Shown here piece after piece: positions 1 to 6,680 of a stretch of DNA of 12,310 nt. The notes beneath the pieces are model-generated. The model saw only the letters and a list, made by a program, of their open reading frames with translations. It made no database searches and was not told the DNA's origin. Origin of the DNA: an uncultured Kiritimatiellota bacterium (GTDB lineage: Bacteria; Verrucomicrobiota; Kiritimatiellia; RFP12; UBA1067); the NCBI GenBank assembly GCA_934635045.1, contig CAKTZA010000085.1, positions 1 through 12,310 of the forward strand. Reading direction: 5' to 3'. A program made the position numbers and the translations under genes. Every line of letters starts with the position of its first letter. Within the stretch, counting starts at the first letter, position 1.

Positions 1-11
1 ACACAAAAACA

Positions 12-44
12 CGACCGCACCCCTGATTCTATTGGGTGCGGTCG
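12..44. terminator. Strong hairpin terminator, probably bidirectional
   Basis: An 11-bp perfect inverted repeat (CGACCGCACCC at 12-22, GGGTGCGGTCG at 34-44) encloses an 11-nt loop. On the + strand the stem is followed by ATTTTA. On the - strand it is followed by TGTTTTTGTGT, the better T-run. It could therefore end a + strand gene lying left of the window, a - strand transcript, or both. It also insulates the tRNA promoter at 106-135. Confidence 0.75.
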
Positions 45-105
45 ATTTTAGGGGTCAAAAACCGGGGATAATCCAGCGTGCGGAAGGCCGGGTGGGTGCG
101 GGCGT

Positions 106-135
106 TTGACAGGAACGAACGTTTTTTGATATCAT
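106..135 (+). promoter_or_regulatory. Sigma70-type promoter of the tRNA-Ser/tRNA-Gly pair
   Basis: A consensus -35 TTGACA (106-111) lies 18 nt from a -10 TATCAT (130-135). The predicted start, near 142, is about 8 nt before the mature 5' end of tRNA-Ser. A six-T run (122-127) stands directly before the -10. The 20-nt block at 121-140 recurs with three differences at 3777-3796, ahead of rfbC. Confidence 0.75.
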
Positions 136-149
136 ACGCGCCTGTTGCA

Positions 150-241
150 GGAGAGATGGCAGAGCCTGGTTGAATGCACATGACTCGAAATCATGCATAC
201 CCGCAAGGGTATCGGGGGTTCGAATCCCTCTCTCTCCGCCA
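150..241 (+). tRNA. tRNA-Ser (anticodon CGA)
   Basis: The acceptor stem GGAGAGA (150-156) pairs with TCTCTCC (231-237), followed by discriminator G and an encoded CCA (239-241). The anticodon stem CATGA/TCATG encloses loop CTCGAAA, with anticodon CGA at 186-188, reading UCG codons. The T arm is GGGGG-TTCGAAT-CCCTC, with one G-U pair. The long variable arm (a CATACCC/GGGTATC-type hairpin) is the class II signature expected of tRNA-Ser. It is the first gene of a two-tRNA transcript. Confidence 0.96.
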
Positions 242-256
242 CAAGCCTTTATCCCT

Positions 257-330
257 GCGGGCGTAATTCAATGGCAGAATAGGAGCTTCCCAAGCTTCTT
301 ACGTGGGTTCGATTCCCATCGCCCGCTCCA
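257..330 (+). tRNA. tRNA-Gly (anticodon CCC)
   Basis: The acceptor stem GCGGGCG (257-263) pairs with CGCCCGC (320-326), then discriminator T and encoded CCA (328-330). The anticodon stem GGAGC/GCTTC encloses TTCCCAA, with anticodon CCC at 289-291, reading GGG. The T arm is GTGGG-TTCGATT-CCCAT. It lies 15 nt after tRNA-Ser with no promoter of its own, so it is probably processed from the same precursor. Both tRNAs carry C34 isoacceptors, which suits a GC-rich genome. The next 64 bp before recN show no clear promoter or terminator. Confidence 0.96.
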
Positions 331-394
331 CCCGTTTCGGCTATGCCGTTCGCGTGGGGAAACGATCTGAAAACGCAAAACGTGTGCGGCGGCC

Positions 395-2020
395 ATGCTT
401 AACCGTCTCAGTGTCAGGAATCTCGCAGTCGTCGAGAAGGTTGAGGTCGAGTTCGATCCCGCCCTGAACGTCATTACGGGCGAAACGGGCGCCGGCAAGT
501 CCGTGCTGATGGGCGCGCTGGAGCTCGTGCTTGGCGGGCGAGCCGAGGCGTCGGTCGTGCGCGACGGCGCGAAAGAGGCCGAGGTCGATGCCGACTTCGG
601 TGACACGGTCATCCGGCGCACGGTGACGCGCGAGGGGCGTTCGCGTGCGTGGGTCAACGACGAGAGCGTGTCCGTCGCCGAACTGAAGGAACTGGGCCAT
701 GCGCTCGTCGACATCCACGGCCCGACGGCGAACCAGAAGCTGGTCGAGGAGTCGTTTCAGCGCGAGCTGCTGGACGCCGACGGCAAGGCGTCCGCCGTCG
801 GGCGGGCGTATGCGGCGGACTGGGCGCGCTACGCTGCGCTGAAGGGCGAAATCGCCGCGCTGGCGGACGTCGGCGGCGAGGACGAGGCGGACATGCTGCG
901 CTTTCAGGTGAACGAGCTGGAGGGCGCGGAGCTGACGGACGACGACGAGACGCTGTCCGAACGCCATGCGGCGGCCGCGCACGCCGAGGAGATCATCGAG
1001 AACGCCAATGCGATGACGGAGGCGCTGGGCGGCGACCGGGGCGTGTCGGAACTGCTGGCCGCGCTTCAGCCGAAGTTCCGGGCGATTGCCCGCCATCTGC
1101 CGCAGGCCGAGGCGTGGGCGCGCGAGGCGGACGACATCACGGTGCGCGTCCAGGAGCTGTCGCGGACGATTGCGGATGCCGTGTCCGACCTGGACGGCGG
1201 CGAAGAGGACTTGGCGTCGCTTGACGCGCGGCTGACGCTCGTCAACCGCTTGAAGCGGAAGTACCGCGCCGAGGACGTGCCGCGCCTGAGGGCGATTCTG
1301 TCCGAGAAGAAGGAACGGCTCGCGGCGATTGAGGGGCGAGACGAACGGCTCCGCGATTTGCAGGTGCAGCTGGACGCGGCGGAGAAGGCCGTGCGCACGA
1401 CGGGCGCGGCGCTCACGAAAGCGCGCGCGGCGGCGGGCGAGAAGCTGGCGAAGGCGGTCACGAAGGAACTGAAGGATCTCGGCTTCCGTCAGGCGAAGCT
1501 CTTCGTCGCGCTGGAGCCCCAGATGCCGGATGCGCACGGATGCGACCGCGTCGTCTACATGTTCGAGCCGAATCCGGGCGAGTCGGCGCGTCCGCTCGCG
1601 GCCATCGCGAGCTCGGGCGAGATCGCCCGCGTGATGCTCGCGCTGAAGGTCGTCACCTCAGCTGCCCCGTTCCCCGTTCCCCGTTCCCCGCTCCCCGTTC
1701 CCCGTTCCCCCCTCACCCTCGTCTTCGACGAGATCGACGCCAACATCGGCGGCGAGGTCGGTCGGGTCGTCGGAGAGAAGCTGCGGGCGGTCGCGAAGGC
1801 CCATCAGGTCATCGCCATCACCCACCTGCCGCAGTCCGCCGTCTACGGCACGCGGCATCTCGTCGTGTCGAAGCGCGTCGCGGACGGGCGGACGCGCACA
1901 ACCCTTTCACCTGTCGTCGGCGACGCGCGCGTTTCGGAAATCGCGCGGATGCTCGGCGGCGAAAAACTCACCAGCGTTGTCAGAAAGCATGCGGAAGAAC
2001 TCCTCCACCTATCCCATTGA
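395..2020 (+). CDS. recN: DNA repair protein RecN (SMC-like ATPase)
   Basis: RecN is a cytoplasmic SMC-family ATPase that acts early in recombinational repair of double-strand breaks. The 541-residue product has the family layout: N-terminal MLNRLSVRNLAVVEKVEVEF with Walker A GETGAGKS (residues 29-36), a DIHGPTANQ segment near 108-116, a helical coiled-coil-prone middle, and a C-terminal ATPase half with signature region (SSGEIARVMLALK, from residue 406) and Walker B (LVFDEID, acidic pair D445/E446). Length is close to the usual 550 or so. Two oddities: the signature reads SSGE where the family normally has SGGE, and a heptanucleotide repeat inserts about 13 proline-rich residues just before Walker B. 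ATG 395 puts the ABC core at the normal distance; its Shine-Dalgarno is weak. It may be transcribed from the tRNA promoter and overlaps the next gene. Confidence 0.95.
   Translation: MLNRLSVRNLAVVEKVEVEFDPALNVITGETGAGKSVLMGALELVLGGRAEASVVRDGAKEAEVDADFGDTVIRRTVTREGRSRAWVNDESVSVAELKELGHALVDIHGPTANQKLVEESFQRELLDADGKASAVGRAYAADWARYAALKGEIAALADVGGEDEADMLRFQVNELEGAELTDDDETLSERHAAAAHAEEIIENANAMTEALGGDRGVSELLAALQPKFRAIARHLPQAEAWAREADDITVRVQELSRTIADAVSDLDGGEEDLASLDARLTLVNRLKRKYRAEDVPRLRAILSEKKERLAAIEGRDERLRDLQVQLDAAEKAVRTTGAALTKARAAAGEKLAKAVTKELKDLGFRQAKLFVALEPQMPDAHGCDRVVYMFEPNPGESARPLAAIASSGEIARVMLALKVVTSAAPFPVPRSPLPVPRSPLTLVFDEIDANIGGEVGRVVGEKLRAVAKAHQVIAITHLPQSAVYGTRHLVVSKRVADGRTRTTLSPVVGDARVSEIARMLGGEKLTSVVRKHAEELLHLSH
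1665..1713 (+). repeat. Heptanucleotide tandem repeat (CCCCGTT)n inside recN
   Basis: Seven consecutive 7-nt units start at 1665: CCCCGTT three times, CCCCGCT, CCCCGTT twice, and a degenerate final unit. Because 7 is not a multiple of 3, the encoded peptide repeats every 21 nt, giving two copies of PVPRSPL. The tract encodes roughly residues 425-440 of RecN, between the ABC signature and Walker B, where relatives have a short loop. Loss or gain of one unit would shift the reading frame. Confidence 0.9.
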
Positions 2021-3071
2021 ACTCGTTGCGGACGCCTTCGGGGAATCGTCCGTCCTCGCCGACCTCCTCGCCGGATCGCGGCGGGTTCTCCTGGTCGCGG
2101 ACATGAACGTCGTCCACCGGACGGCGGGTCTCGGCACGAAGATCGGCCGTTACGTGCAGGCGCACGGCATCACGCTGGCGGGCAGCCCCATCGTCATCGG
2201 CGGCGGCGAGAAGATCAAGTCGGACAACCTGCAGAGCGTGTTCACGGTCGTCTCGGCGATTCTCGACGCGAAGCTCGGGCGGGGCGACGTCGTGCTGGCT
2301 CTGGGCGGCGGCACGGTTCTGGACGTCGCGGGCTATGCGGCGGCCCAGGTGCGTGGCGGCGTGGGGCTTGTGCGGATGCCGACGACGCCGGCGGCGATGC
2401 TGGGCGCGGCGTTCGCGACCTATGCGGCCGTCGACTCGCCTTCGGTCAAGGATGCGCTGCGCGTGCCGTCCATTCCGACGGCGGTCGTGCTGGATCCGGC
2501 GTTCGCGACGACCGTGCTGGACGGCGTGTGGCGCAGCGGCATCGGCGAGGCCGTGCGGCTCGCCGTCGCGGCGGACGCGACGCTCCTGAAGAAGCTGGAG
2601 AAGACGGGTCCGGAGTACGCGGCGCGCCGTCCGGGGGCGCTGGAGGAACTGATCGAGGCGGTTCGCGCGACGCGGGCAAAGAAGGGCGACGTCGGGCTGG
2701 CCCTTTGGGCGGCGCATCGGCTGGAGGCCATGAGCGGCTACAAGCTGCCGCACGGCTATGCCGTGTCGATCGGCGTCTTGCTGGAGGTCGGCGCGGCGGT
2801 GGCGCGCGGTGCGCTGTCCGAGGCGGACGGCGCGCGCGTGCCGGCGCTCCTGCGGGCCTGCGGCGCGCTGGACGGGCTCGCCCATTCGCAGCACCTGCTT
2901 CAGCAGGCCGACAGCCTGCTCTGCGGACTGGACGCCTGGCTGCTTGCGGCGCCGGAAGGCGTGCCGGCGCTGACGGCGCTCGGCAAGAGCGAGACGTCCG
3001 AAACGCCGGATCGCGAAGCCTACCGGGCCGCGATGAAGAGCGTCCTGCGCGCGGCGGCCGAGTCGCGCTGA
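1989..3071 (+). CDS. Divergent 3-dehydroquinate synthase-like (AroB-family) protein
   Basis: This is a sugar-phosphate-cyclase-fold protein. AroB converts DAHP to 3-dehydroquinate using NAD and a metal. Residue numbers follow the 364-aa version from TTG 1977; the ATG at 1989 (360 aa) is preferred. Neither start has a clear Shine-Dalgarno, and both overlap the recN end. The NAD-binding GGG segment (VLALGGGTVLDVAGYAAA, about 106-123) and PTT (135-137) are clear. Likely metal ligands are E191 (GIGEAV), H248 (AAHRLEAMSGY) and H259 (PHGYAVSIG). An ungapped match to AroB's DSSVGGKTGIN...GKN segment shows the Asp replaced by G143 and the Lys of GGKT by Y149. The second Lys survives as K158, followed by D where AroB has N. 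The first His of GHTFGH is also lost. It may have another substrate or weak activity, so no gene symbol is given. miaA follows after 29 nt. Confidence 0.75.
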   Translation: MRKNSSTYPIELVADAFGESSVLADLLAGSRRVLLVADMNVVHRTAGLGTKIGRYVQAHGITLAGSPIVIGGGEKIKSDNLQSVFTVVSAILDAKLGRGDVVLALGGGTVLDVAGYAAAQVRGGVGLVRMPTTPAAMLGAAFATYAAVDSPSVKDALRVPSIPTAVVLDPAFATTVLDGVWRSGIGEAVRLAVAADATLLKKLEKTGPEYAARRPGALEELIEAVRATRAKKGDVGLALWAAHRLEAMSGYKLPHGYAVSIGVLLEVGAAVARGALSEADGARVPALLRACGALDGLAHSQHLLQQADSLLCGLDAWLLAAPEGVPALTALGKSETSETPDREAYRAAMKSVLRAAAESR

Positions 3072-3100
3072 GGGGACGTCCGCATCTTGGAGGGCTGCGG

Positions 3101-3790
3101 ATGACCGTGCGCAAGGCGTATCTGCTGGCGGGGCCGACGGCGAGCGGCAAGAGCGCGATCGCCGCGACGCTCGCGCGCGAAATGGGCGCGTGGATCCTCT
3201 CGGCCGACTCGATGAACGTCTATCGCGGGATGGATGTCGGCACGGCGAAGCCGTCCGCCGAAGAGCGCGCCGAGTTCCACATGGGCGGCGTCGATGTCGT
3301 CACGCCGGCGGAGGAATTCTCGGCGGGCGCGTGGCTGCGGGCGGCGGCGGATTGGGTTCGGACAGTGCCGGACGAGACGCCGATCGTCATTGTCGGCGGC
3401 ACGGGGCTCTACTTCTCGGCGCTCCTGCGCGGACTGGACCGCGCGTGGGAGAAGCCGCCGCCGGAATATCCCGTCATCCGGATCGACCGGGCGGTCGTCC
3501 GCGCGCGCATCGCCGCGCGGCTCGACGACATGTTCATGCGCGGACTGGAGGAGGAGCGGCGGCGCCTGCACGCGGCGTATCCCGTCTGGTCGAAGACGGC
3601 CGCGCTCGCGATCGGCTACCGCGAAGGGGACGACAAGGAGAAGATCCGGACGCGCACGTGCCAGCTCGCGAAGCGCCAGGACACGTGGTTTCGGCATCAG
3701 GCGACGCCGCTCTACGTCGAGCCGACCGTCGAGGCTGTCCGCGCCTGCTGGCAGGCGCACGGCACATGGGATGTCAGTTTTTTGGTATAA
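3101..3790 (+). CDS. miaA: tRNA dimethylallyltransferase MiaA, short form lacking the insertion domain
   Basis: MiaA transfers a dimethylallyl group to N6 of A37 in tRNAs that read codons starting with U. The 229-residue product has P-loop GPTASGKS (11-18), SADSMNVYRGMDVGTAKPS (34-52, the catalytic-Asp and substrate region), GGTGLYFSALLRG (99-111), AIGYRE (170-175) and the C-terminal RTRTCQLAKRQDTWFR (183-198). The family is usually around 300 residues. The missing part lies between residue 111 and VIRIDR (125-130), where relatives carry the helical tRNA-contacting insertion with an HPxDxxRxxRALE motif. The frame is intact and flanking motifs are well kept, so this looks like a genuine compact form and not decay. 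ATG 3101 follows GGAGG (3089-3093) at 7 nt. Its last codons overlap the rfbC promoter. Confidence 0.9.
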   Translation: MTVRKAYLLAGPTASGKSAIAATLAREMGAWILSADSMNVYRGMDVGTAKPSAEERAEFHMGGVDVVTPAEEFSAGAWLRAAADWVRTVPDETPIVIVGGTGLYFSALLRGLDRAWEKPPPEYPVIRIDRAVVRARIAARLDDMFMRGLEEERRRLHAAYPVWSKTAALAIGYREGDDKEKIRTRTCQLAKRQDTWFRHQATPLYVEPTVEAVRACWQAHGTWDVSFLV

Positions 3791-3796
3791 TGCGCG
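3777..3796 (+). promoter_or_regulatory. Internal extended -10 promoter for rfbC
   Basis: A perfect -10 TATAAT (3786-3791) carries the TGn extension (3783-3785) and is preceded by six T (3778-3783). No good -35 is visible at 17 nt, as expected for extended -10 promoters. The 20-nt block matches the tRNA promoter block at 121-140 in 17 positions. The predicted transcript start near 3798 leaves only about 4 nt before the rfbC ATG at 3802. The miaA stop codon lies inside the -10. Confidence 0.6.
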
Positions 3797-3801
3797 GAAA
3801 C

Positions 3802-4356
3802 ATGAAGGTTCTGGGCACAGACATCCCCGACGTGAAGGTCATCGAGCCGGTCATTCACCGTGACGCGCGCGGGTATTTCGCCGAGACGTACAACGCGGCG
3901 CGGTACGTCGCGGCGGGCATTGGCGTCACGTTCGTGCAGGACAACGAAAGCCTCTCGTCGCGCGGCGTGCTGCGCGGGCTGCACTGGCAGGCCGGCGAAC
4001 ACGCGCAGGCGAAGCTCGTGCGCGTCATTCGCGGCGCGGTCTGGGACGTCGCCGTCGACATCCGAAAGGGCTCGCCGACGTTCGGCAAGTGCGTCTCCTG
4101 CGAGCTGACGGCGGAGAACGGGCGGCAGTTCTTCATCCCGCGCGGGTTCGCGCACGGCTTCGTCGTCCTTGAGGACGACACGCTCTTCAGCTACAAGTGC
4201 GACAACTTCTACTGCAAGGAATCCGAGCGCGGGCTTCGCTTCGACGATCCGGCGCTCGGCATCCGCTGGCCCTGGCCGGGCCGGGACTACCTGCTTTCCG
4301 AAAAGGACACGAAACATCCACGACTCAACGAAATCGAACCCTGGGAGGTAAAGTAA
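3802..4356 (+). CDS. rfbC: dTDP-4-dehydrorhamnose 3,5-epimerase family protein (RfbC/RmlC)
   Basis: RmlC epimerises dTDP-4-keto-6-deoxyglucose at C3 and C5 in dTDP-L-rhamnose synthesis, supplying surface polysaccharides. The 184-residue cupin is of full family length. It starts MKVLGTDIPDVKVIEP and keeps RDARGYFAETY (20-30), the catalytic His of LRGLHWQ (H61), the Lys of AKLVRV (K71), RGAVWDVAVDIRKGSPTFGK (78-96, where the active-site Asp lies), IPRGFAHGF (112-120) and the SYKCDNFY tyrosines (Y131, Y137). ATG 3802 gives the standard N-terminus. An upstream in-frame ATG at 3790 overlaps the miaA stop but falls in the promoter -10. No rfbA, rfbB or rfbD is in the window, so the rest of the pathway must lie elsewhere, or the substrate differs. 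Confidence 0.93.
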   Translation: MKVLGTDIPDVKVIEPVIHRDARGYFAETYNAARYVAAGIGVTFVQDNESLSSRGVLRGLHWQAGEHAQAKLVRVIRGAVWDVAVDIRKGSPTFGKCVSCELTAENGRQFFIPRGFAHGFVVLEDDTLFSYKCDNFYCKESERGLRFDDPALGIRWPWPGRDYLLSEKDTKHPRLNEIEPWEVK

Positions 4357-4357
4357 A

Positions 4358-5806
4358 ATGACGGTTAAAGGCTATGCGAAGTACCTGCTCATCATGGCGG
4401 GCCTTGGCGGACTCATCTATGGCATCGACGTGGGCGTCTGCGCGGCGGCGTACCCGTACATCGAGAAGACCTCGACGTTCTCGAAAGGCCAGCTCGGCCT
4501 CATCGTCGGCGCGGTCCTCTGGGGGTCGGTCGTCTCGTCGCTCTTCGCCGGCACGCTCTCCGAGTGGTTCGGGCGCAAGAAGATCATCATCGCGTCGGCG
4601 CTCTTCTTCACGCTGTCGATTCCCGTCATCTGCGCGTCCGGCCTCTTCGAGGGCGGCAACTTCATCCTGATGACGATCGGCCGCGGCCTTCAGGGCGCGT
4701 CCGCCGGCCTCGTCGGCGTCGTCGTGCCGATGTACCTCGCCGAGTGCCTCGACTCCGACAACCGCGGCAAGGGCACGGGCATGTTCCAGCTGCTGCTGAC
4801 GATCGGCCTCGTCTTCGCGGCGGTGATCGGCCTTGTCGTGACGACGCTCGTCGGCGCGGCGGACGCGGAGACGGTCTCGGCGGCGTCCAAGACGACGGCG
4901 TGGCAGACGATCTTCTGGTGCTCGGCGGTGCCGGGCCTCGTCCTCTTCCTCGGCGCGTTCAAGCTCAAGGAATCGCCGCGCTGGCTCTACAAGCAGGGCC
5001 GCAAGGCGGAGGCCCTCGACTCGCTCGCGGCGAACAACGGGCCGGAGAAGGCGAAGGTCATTCTGGACGAGATGATCGCGGCGGACGAGGCGGCCGCTGC
5101 CGAGAAGGCGAAGAACGCCGCGTCGACGGACACGCTCTGGCAGAAGAAGTACGTCTACCCGTTCTGCCTTGCGGTCGTCATTCTCGCGTGCAACCAGACG
5201 ACGGGCATCAACTCCGTCCTCAACTACTCGGTTGACATCTTCCAGAAGACGGGCCTTCAGGGCGCGTTCGCGAACTGGTCCGACCTCGCGATCAAGGTCG
5301 TCAACATGGTCATGACGATCATCGCGTGCACGCTCGTCGACAAGAAGGGCCGCAAGTTCCTGCTGAAGATGGGGACGTCGGGCATCATCGTCGGCCTCTG
5401 CGGCGTCGGCGCGACCTTCCTCGCGATCTCGCACGGCTGGATCCAGCCCGGCCCCGTGACGGGCGTCATCGCGACGCTGTTCTTCTTCATGTTCATCGCG
5501 TTCTACGGCGTCGGCCCGGGCGTCTGCGTGTGGCTGGCGCTTTCCGAGCTCATGCCGACGCGCATCCGCGCAACGGGCATGTCGATCGCGATGATCATCA
5601 ACCAGGGCGTCTCGGCCCTCATCGCGACGGTGTTCCCGACGTGGGTCGCGGCGACGAGCTTCCAGTCGGTCTTCTTCTGCCTCGCCGGCTTCACGGTCGT
5701 CTACTTCATCGCGGCGGCGTTCTTCCTGCCGGAGACGAAGGGGCGGACGCTGGAGGAGATCGAGAAGTACTTCACGACCGGGAAAATGCCGGAGAAGAAG
5801 GCGTAA
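4358..5806 (+). CDS. MFS sugar transporter (sugar porter family)
   Basis: This is an inner-membrane transporter with about 12 hydrophobic segments over 482 residues, typical of the sugar porter family (XylE/AraE/GLUT type), probably proton-coupled sugar uptake. Signatures include GRKK in loop 2-3 (72-75), GRGLQGASAGLVGVVVPMY (108-126, then LAE), ESPRWL (205-210), NQTTGIN (279-285, matching the usual QQxTGIN with N for the first Q), VDKKGRK (327-333) and the C-terminal LPETKGRTLEEIE (457-469). A charged central cytoplasmic loop lies near 211-264. The sugar cannot be read from sequence. It begins 1 nt after rfbC, with GGAGG (4344-4348) inside the last rfbC codons, so the two are very probably co-translated. 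Confidence 0.93.
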   Translation: MTVKGYAKYLLIMAGLGGLIYGIDVGVCAAAYPYIEKTSTFSKGQLGLIVGAVLWGSVVSSLFAGTLSEWFGRKKIIIASALFFTLSIPVICASGLFEGGNFILMTIGRGLQGASAGLVGVVVPMYLAECLDSDNRGKGTGMFQLLLTIGLVFAAVIGLVVTTLVGAADAETVSAASKTTAWQTIFWCSAVPGLVLFLGAFKLKESPRWLYKQGRKAEALDSLAANNGPEKAKVILDEMIAADEAAAAEKAKNAASTDTLWQKKYVYPFCLAVVILACNQTTGINSVLNYSVDIFQKTGLQGAFANWSDLAIKVVNMVMTIIACTLVDKKGRKFLLKMGTSGIIVGLCGVGATFLAISHGWIQPGPVTGVIATLFFFMFIAFYGVGPGVCVWLALSELMPTRIRATGMSIAMIINQGVSALIATVFPTWVAATSFQSVFFCLAGFTVVYFIAAAFFLPETKGRTLEEIEKYFTTGKMPEKKA

Positions 5807-5808
5807 AC

Positions 5809-6669
5809 GTGACCTTCAGGTTTCTCGGAACGGGGACCTCTGTCGGGGTGCCGCAGATCGGCTGCACGTGCAAGGTCTGCACCTCGTCCGATCCGCGCGA
5901 CCGCCGTCGCCGGTGCGGGGCCTACGTGCGGTCGGGCGACGTCGGCTTTCTCATCGACACGCCGCCGGAAATGCGACTCGCGTGCTGCGAATACGGCATC
6001 AGCCGCGTGGACGCCGTCGTGCTGACGCATGCGCACATGGATCACGTCGCGGGGTTTGACGACATCCGCCGCTTCAACACGCTGAACGGCACATGGATTA
6101 AGTGCGACCCGACGGCGGACGGCGCGAACGGACGCACCTGCCGCTGTCTCGGCAAGGTTCTGCCCTGCTACGCGATGAAGGAGACGGAGGAGGCGATGCA
6201 CCGCATCTTCCCGTACATCAGCGCGAAGGGCGGCGAGCATGGCCTGTTCCGTCCGATGGTCGAGTTCCGCAACGACGACACGTTTGCGATCGGCGACGTC
6301 ACGGTCGAGCGCCTTGCGGTCGAGCATGGCTTCCCCTGCTGCGGCTACCTGTTGGAAGGGAAAAAGGAAGAAGGAAAAGGGAAGAAGGGCGGATTAGCTT
6401 ATATTTCCGACTGCCATGTCCTGCCGGACGAGACGGTGGCGAAGGTCGCGGGCGTCGACACGCTTGTCCTGAACTGCCTGCGCGTGCGCGAGCATCCGAC
6501 GCACCTGAAGCTGGCGGACGCGCTCGCCTACATCGAACGCATCGCGCCGCGTCGCGCCTACTTGACGCACCTTTGCCACGACTTCACCTACGCGGAGTGG
6601 TTGAAGATGCTGCCGGCAAACATCGTCCCGGCCTACGACGGCCTTGAGCTTTCTGATTTCGCGACCTGA
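5809..6669 (+). CDS. MBL-fold metallo-hydrolase, PhnP-like phosphodiesterase family
   Basis: The 286-residue product is a metallo-beta-lactamase-fold hydrolase of the family annotated as phosphoribosyl 1,2-cyclic phosphate phosphodiesterase. It starts TFRFLGTGTSVGVPQIGC and carries the cysteine cluster C19/C21/C24 that binds a structural zinc in PhnP. THAHMDH (73-79), H173, D201 (ISDC) and H254 (LTHLCHD) supply the expected dinuclear metal site. The frame contains two extra stretches: a Cys-containing segment (about 99-120, with C99, C111, C113, C120) and a Lys/Glu/Gly tract (184-195) encoded by a purine heptad repeat. The start is GTG 5809, 2 nt after the MFS stop, with AAGAAGG (5795-5801) as Shine-Dalgarno. 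No phosphonate genes are nearby, so the physiological substrate is unknown. Confidence 0.88.
   Translation: MTFRFLGTGTSVGVPQIGCTCKVCTSSDPRDRRRRCGAYVRSGDVGFLIDTPPEMRLACCEYGISRVDAVVLTHAHMDHVAGFDDIRRFNTLNGTWIKCDPTADGANGRTCRCLGKVLPCYAMKETEEAMHRIFPYISAKGGEHGLFRPMVEFRNDDTFAIGDVTVERLAVEHGFPCCGYLLEGKKEEGKGKKGGLAYISDCHVLPDETVAKVAGVDTLVLNCLRVREHPTHLKLADALAYIERIAPRRAYLTHLCHDFTYAEWLKMLPANIVPAYDGLELSDFAT
6354..6389 (+). repeat. Purine heptad repeat inside the MBL hydrolase gene
   Basis: Five near-identical 7-nt units run from 6354 to 6388: GGAAGGG, AAAAAGG, AAGAAGG, AAAAGGG, AAGAAGG. The tract is entirely A and G in otherwise mixed GC-rich coding DNA. It encodes a charged loop (EGKKEEGKGKKGG) just before the LAYISDC strand. 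Like the recN repeat its period is 7, so slippage by one unit would shift the frame. Confidence 0.8.
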
Positions 6670-6680
6670 AGCCTGTCTCC

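Noticed and set aside
341..1537. A 398-codon - strand frame opposite recN, and similar long antisense frames at 1980-2894 and 4325-5434
   Set aside because: All lie opposite genes with clear family motifs and encode low-complexity Arg-rich proteins; they are GC-driven shadows.
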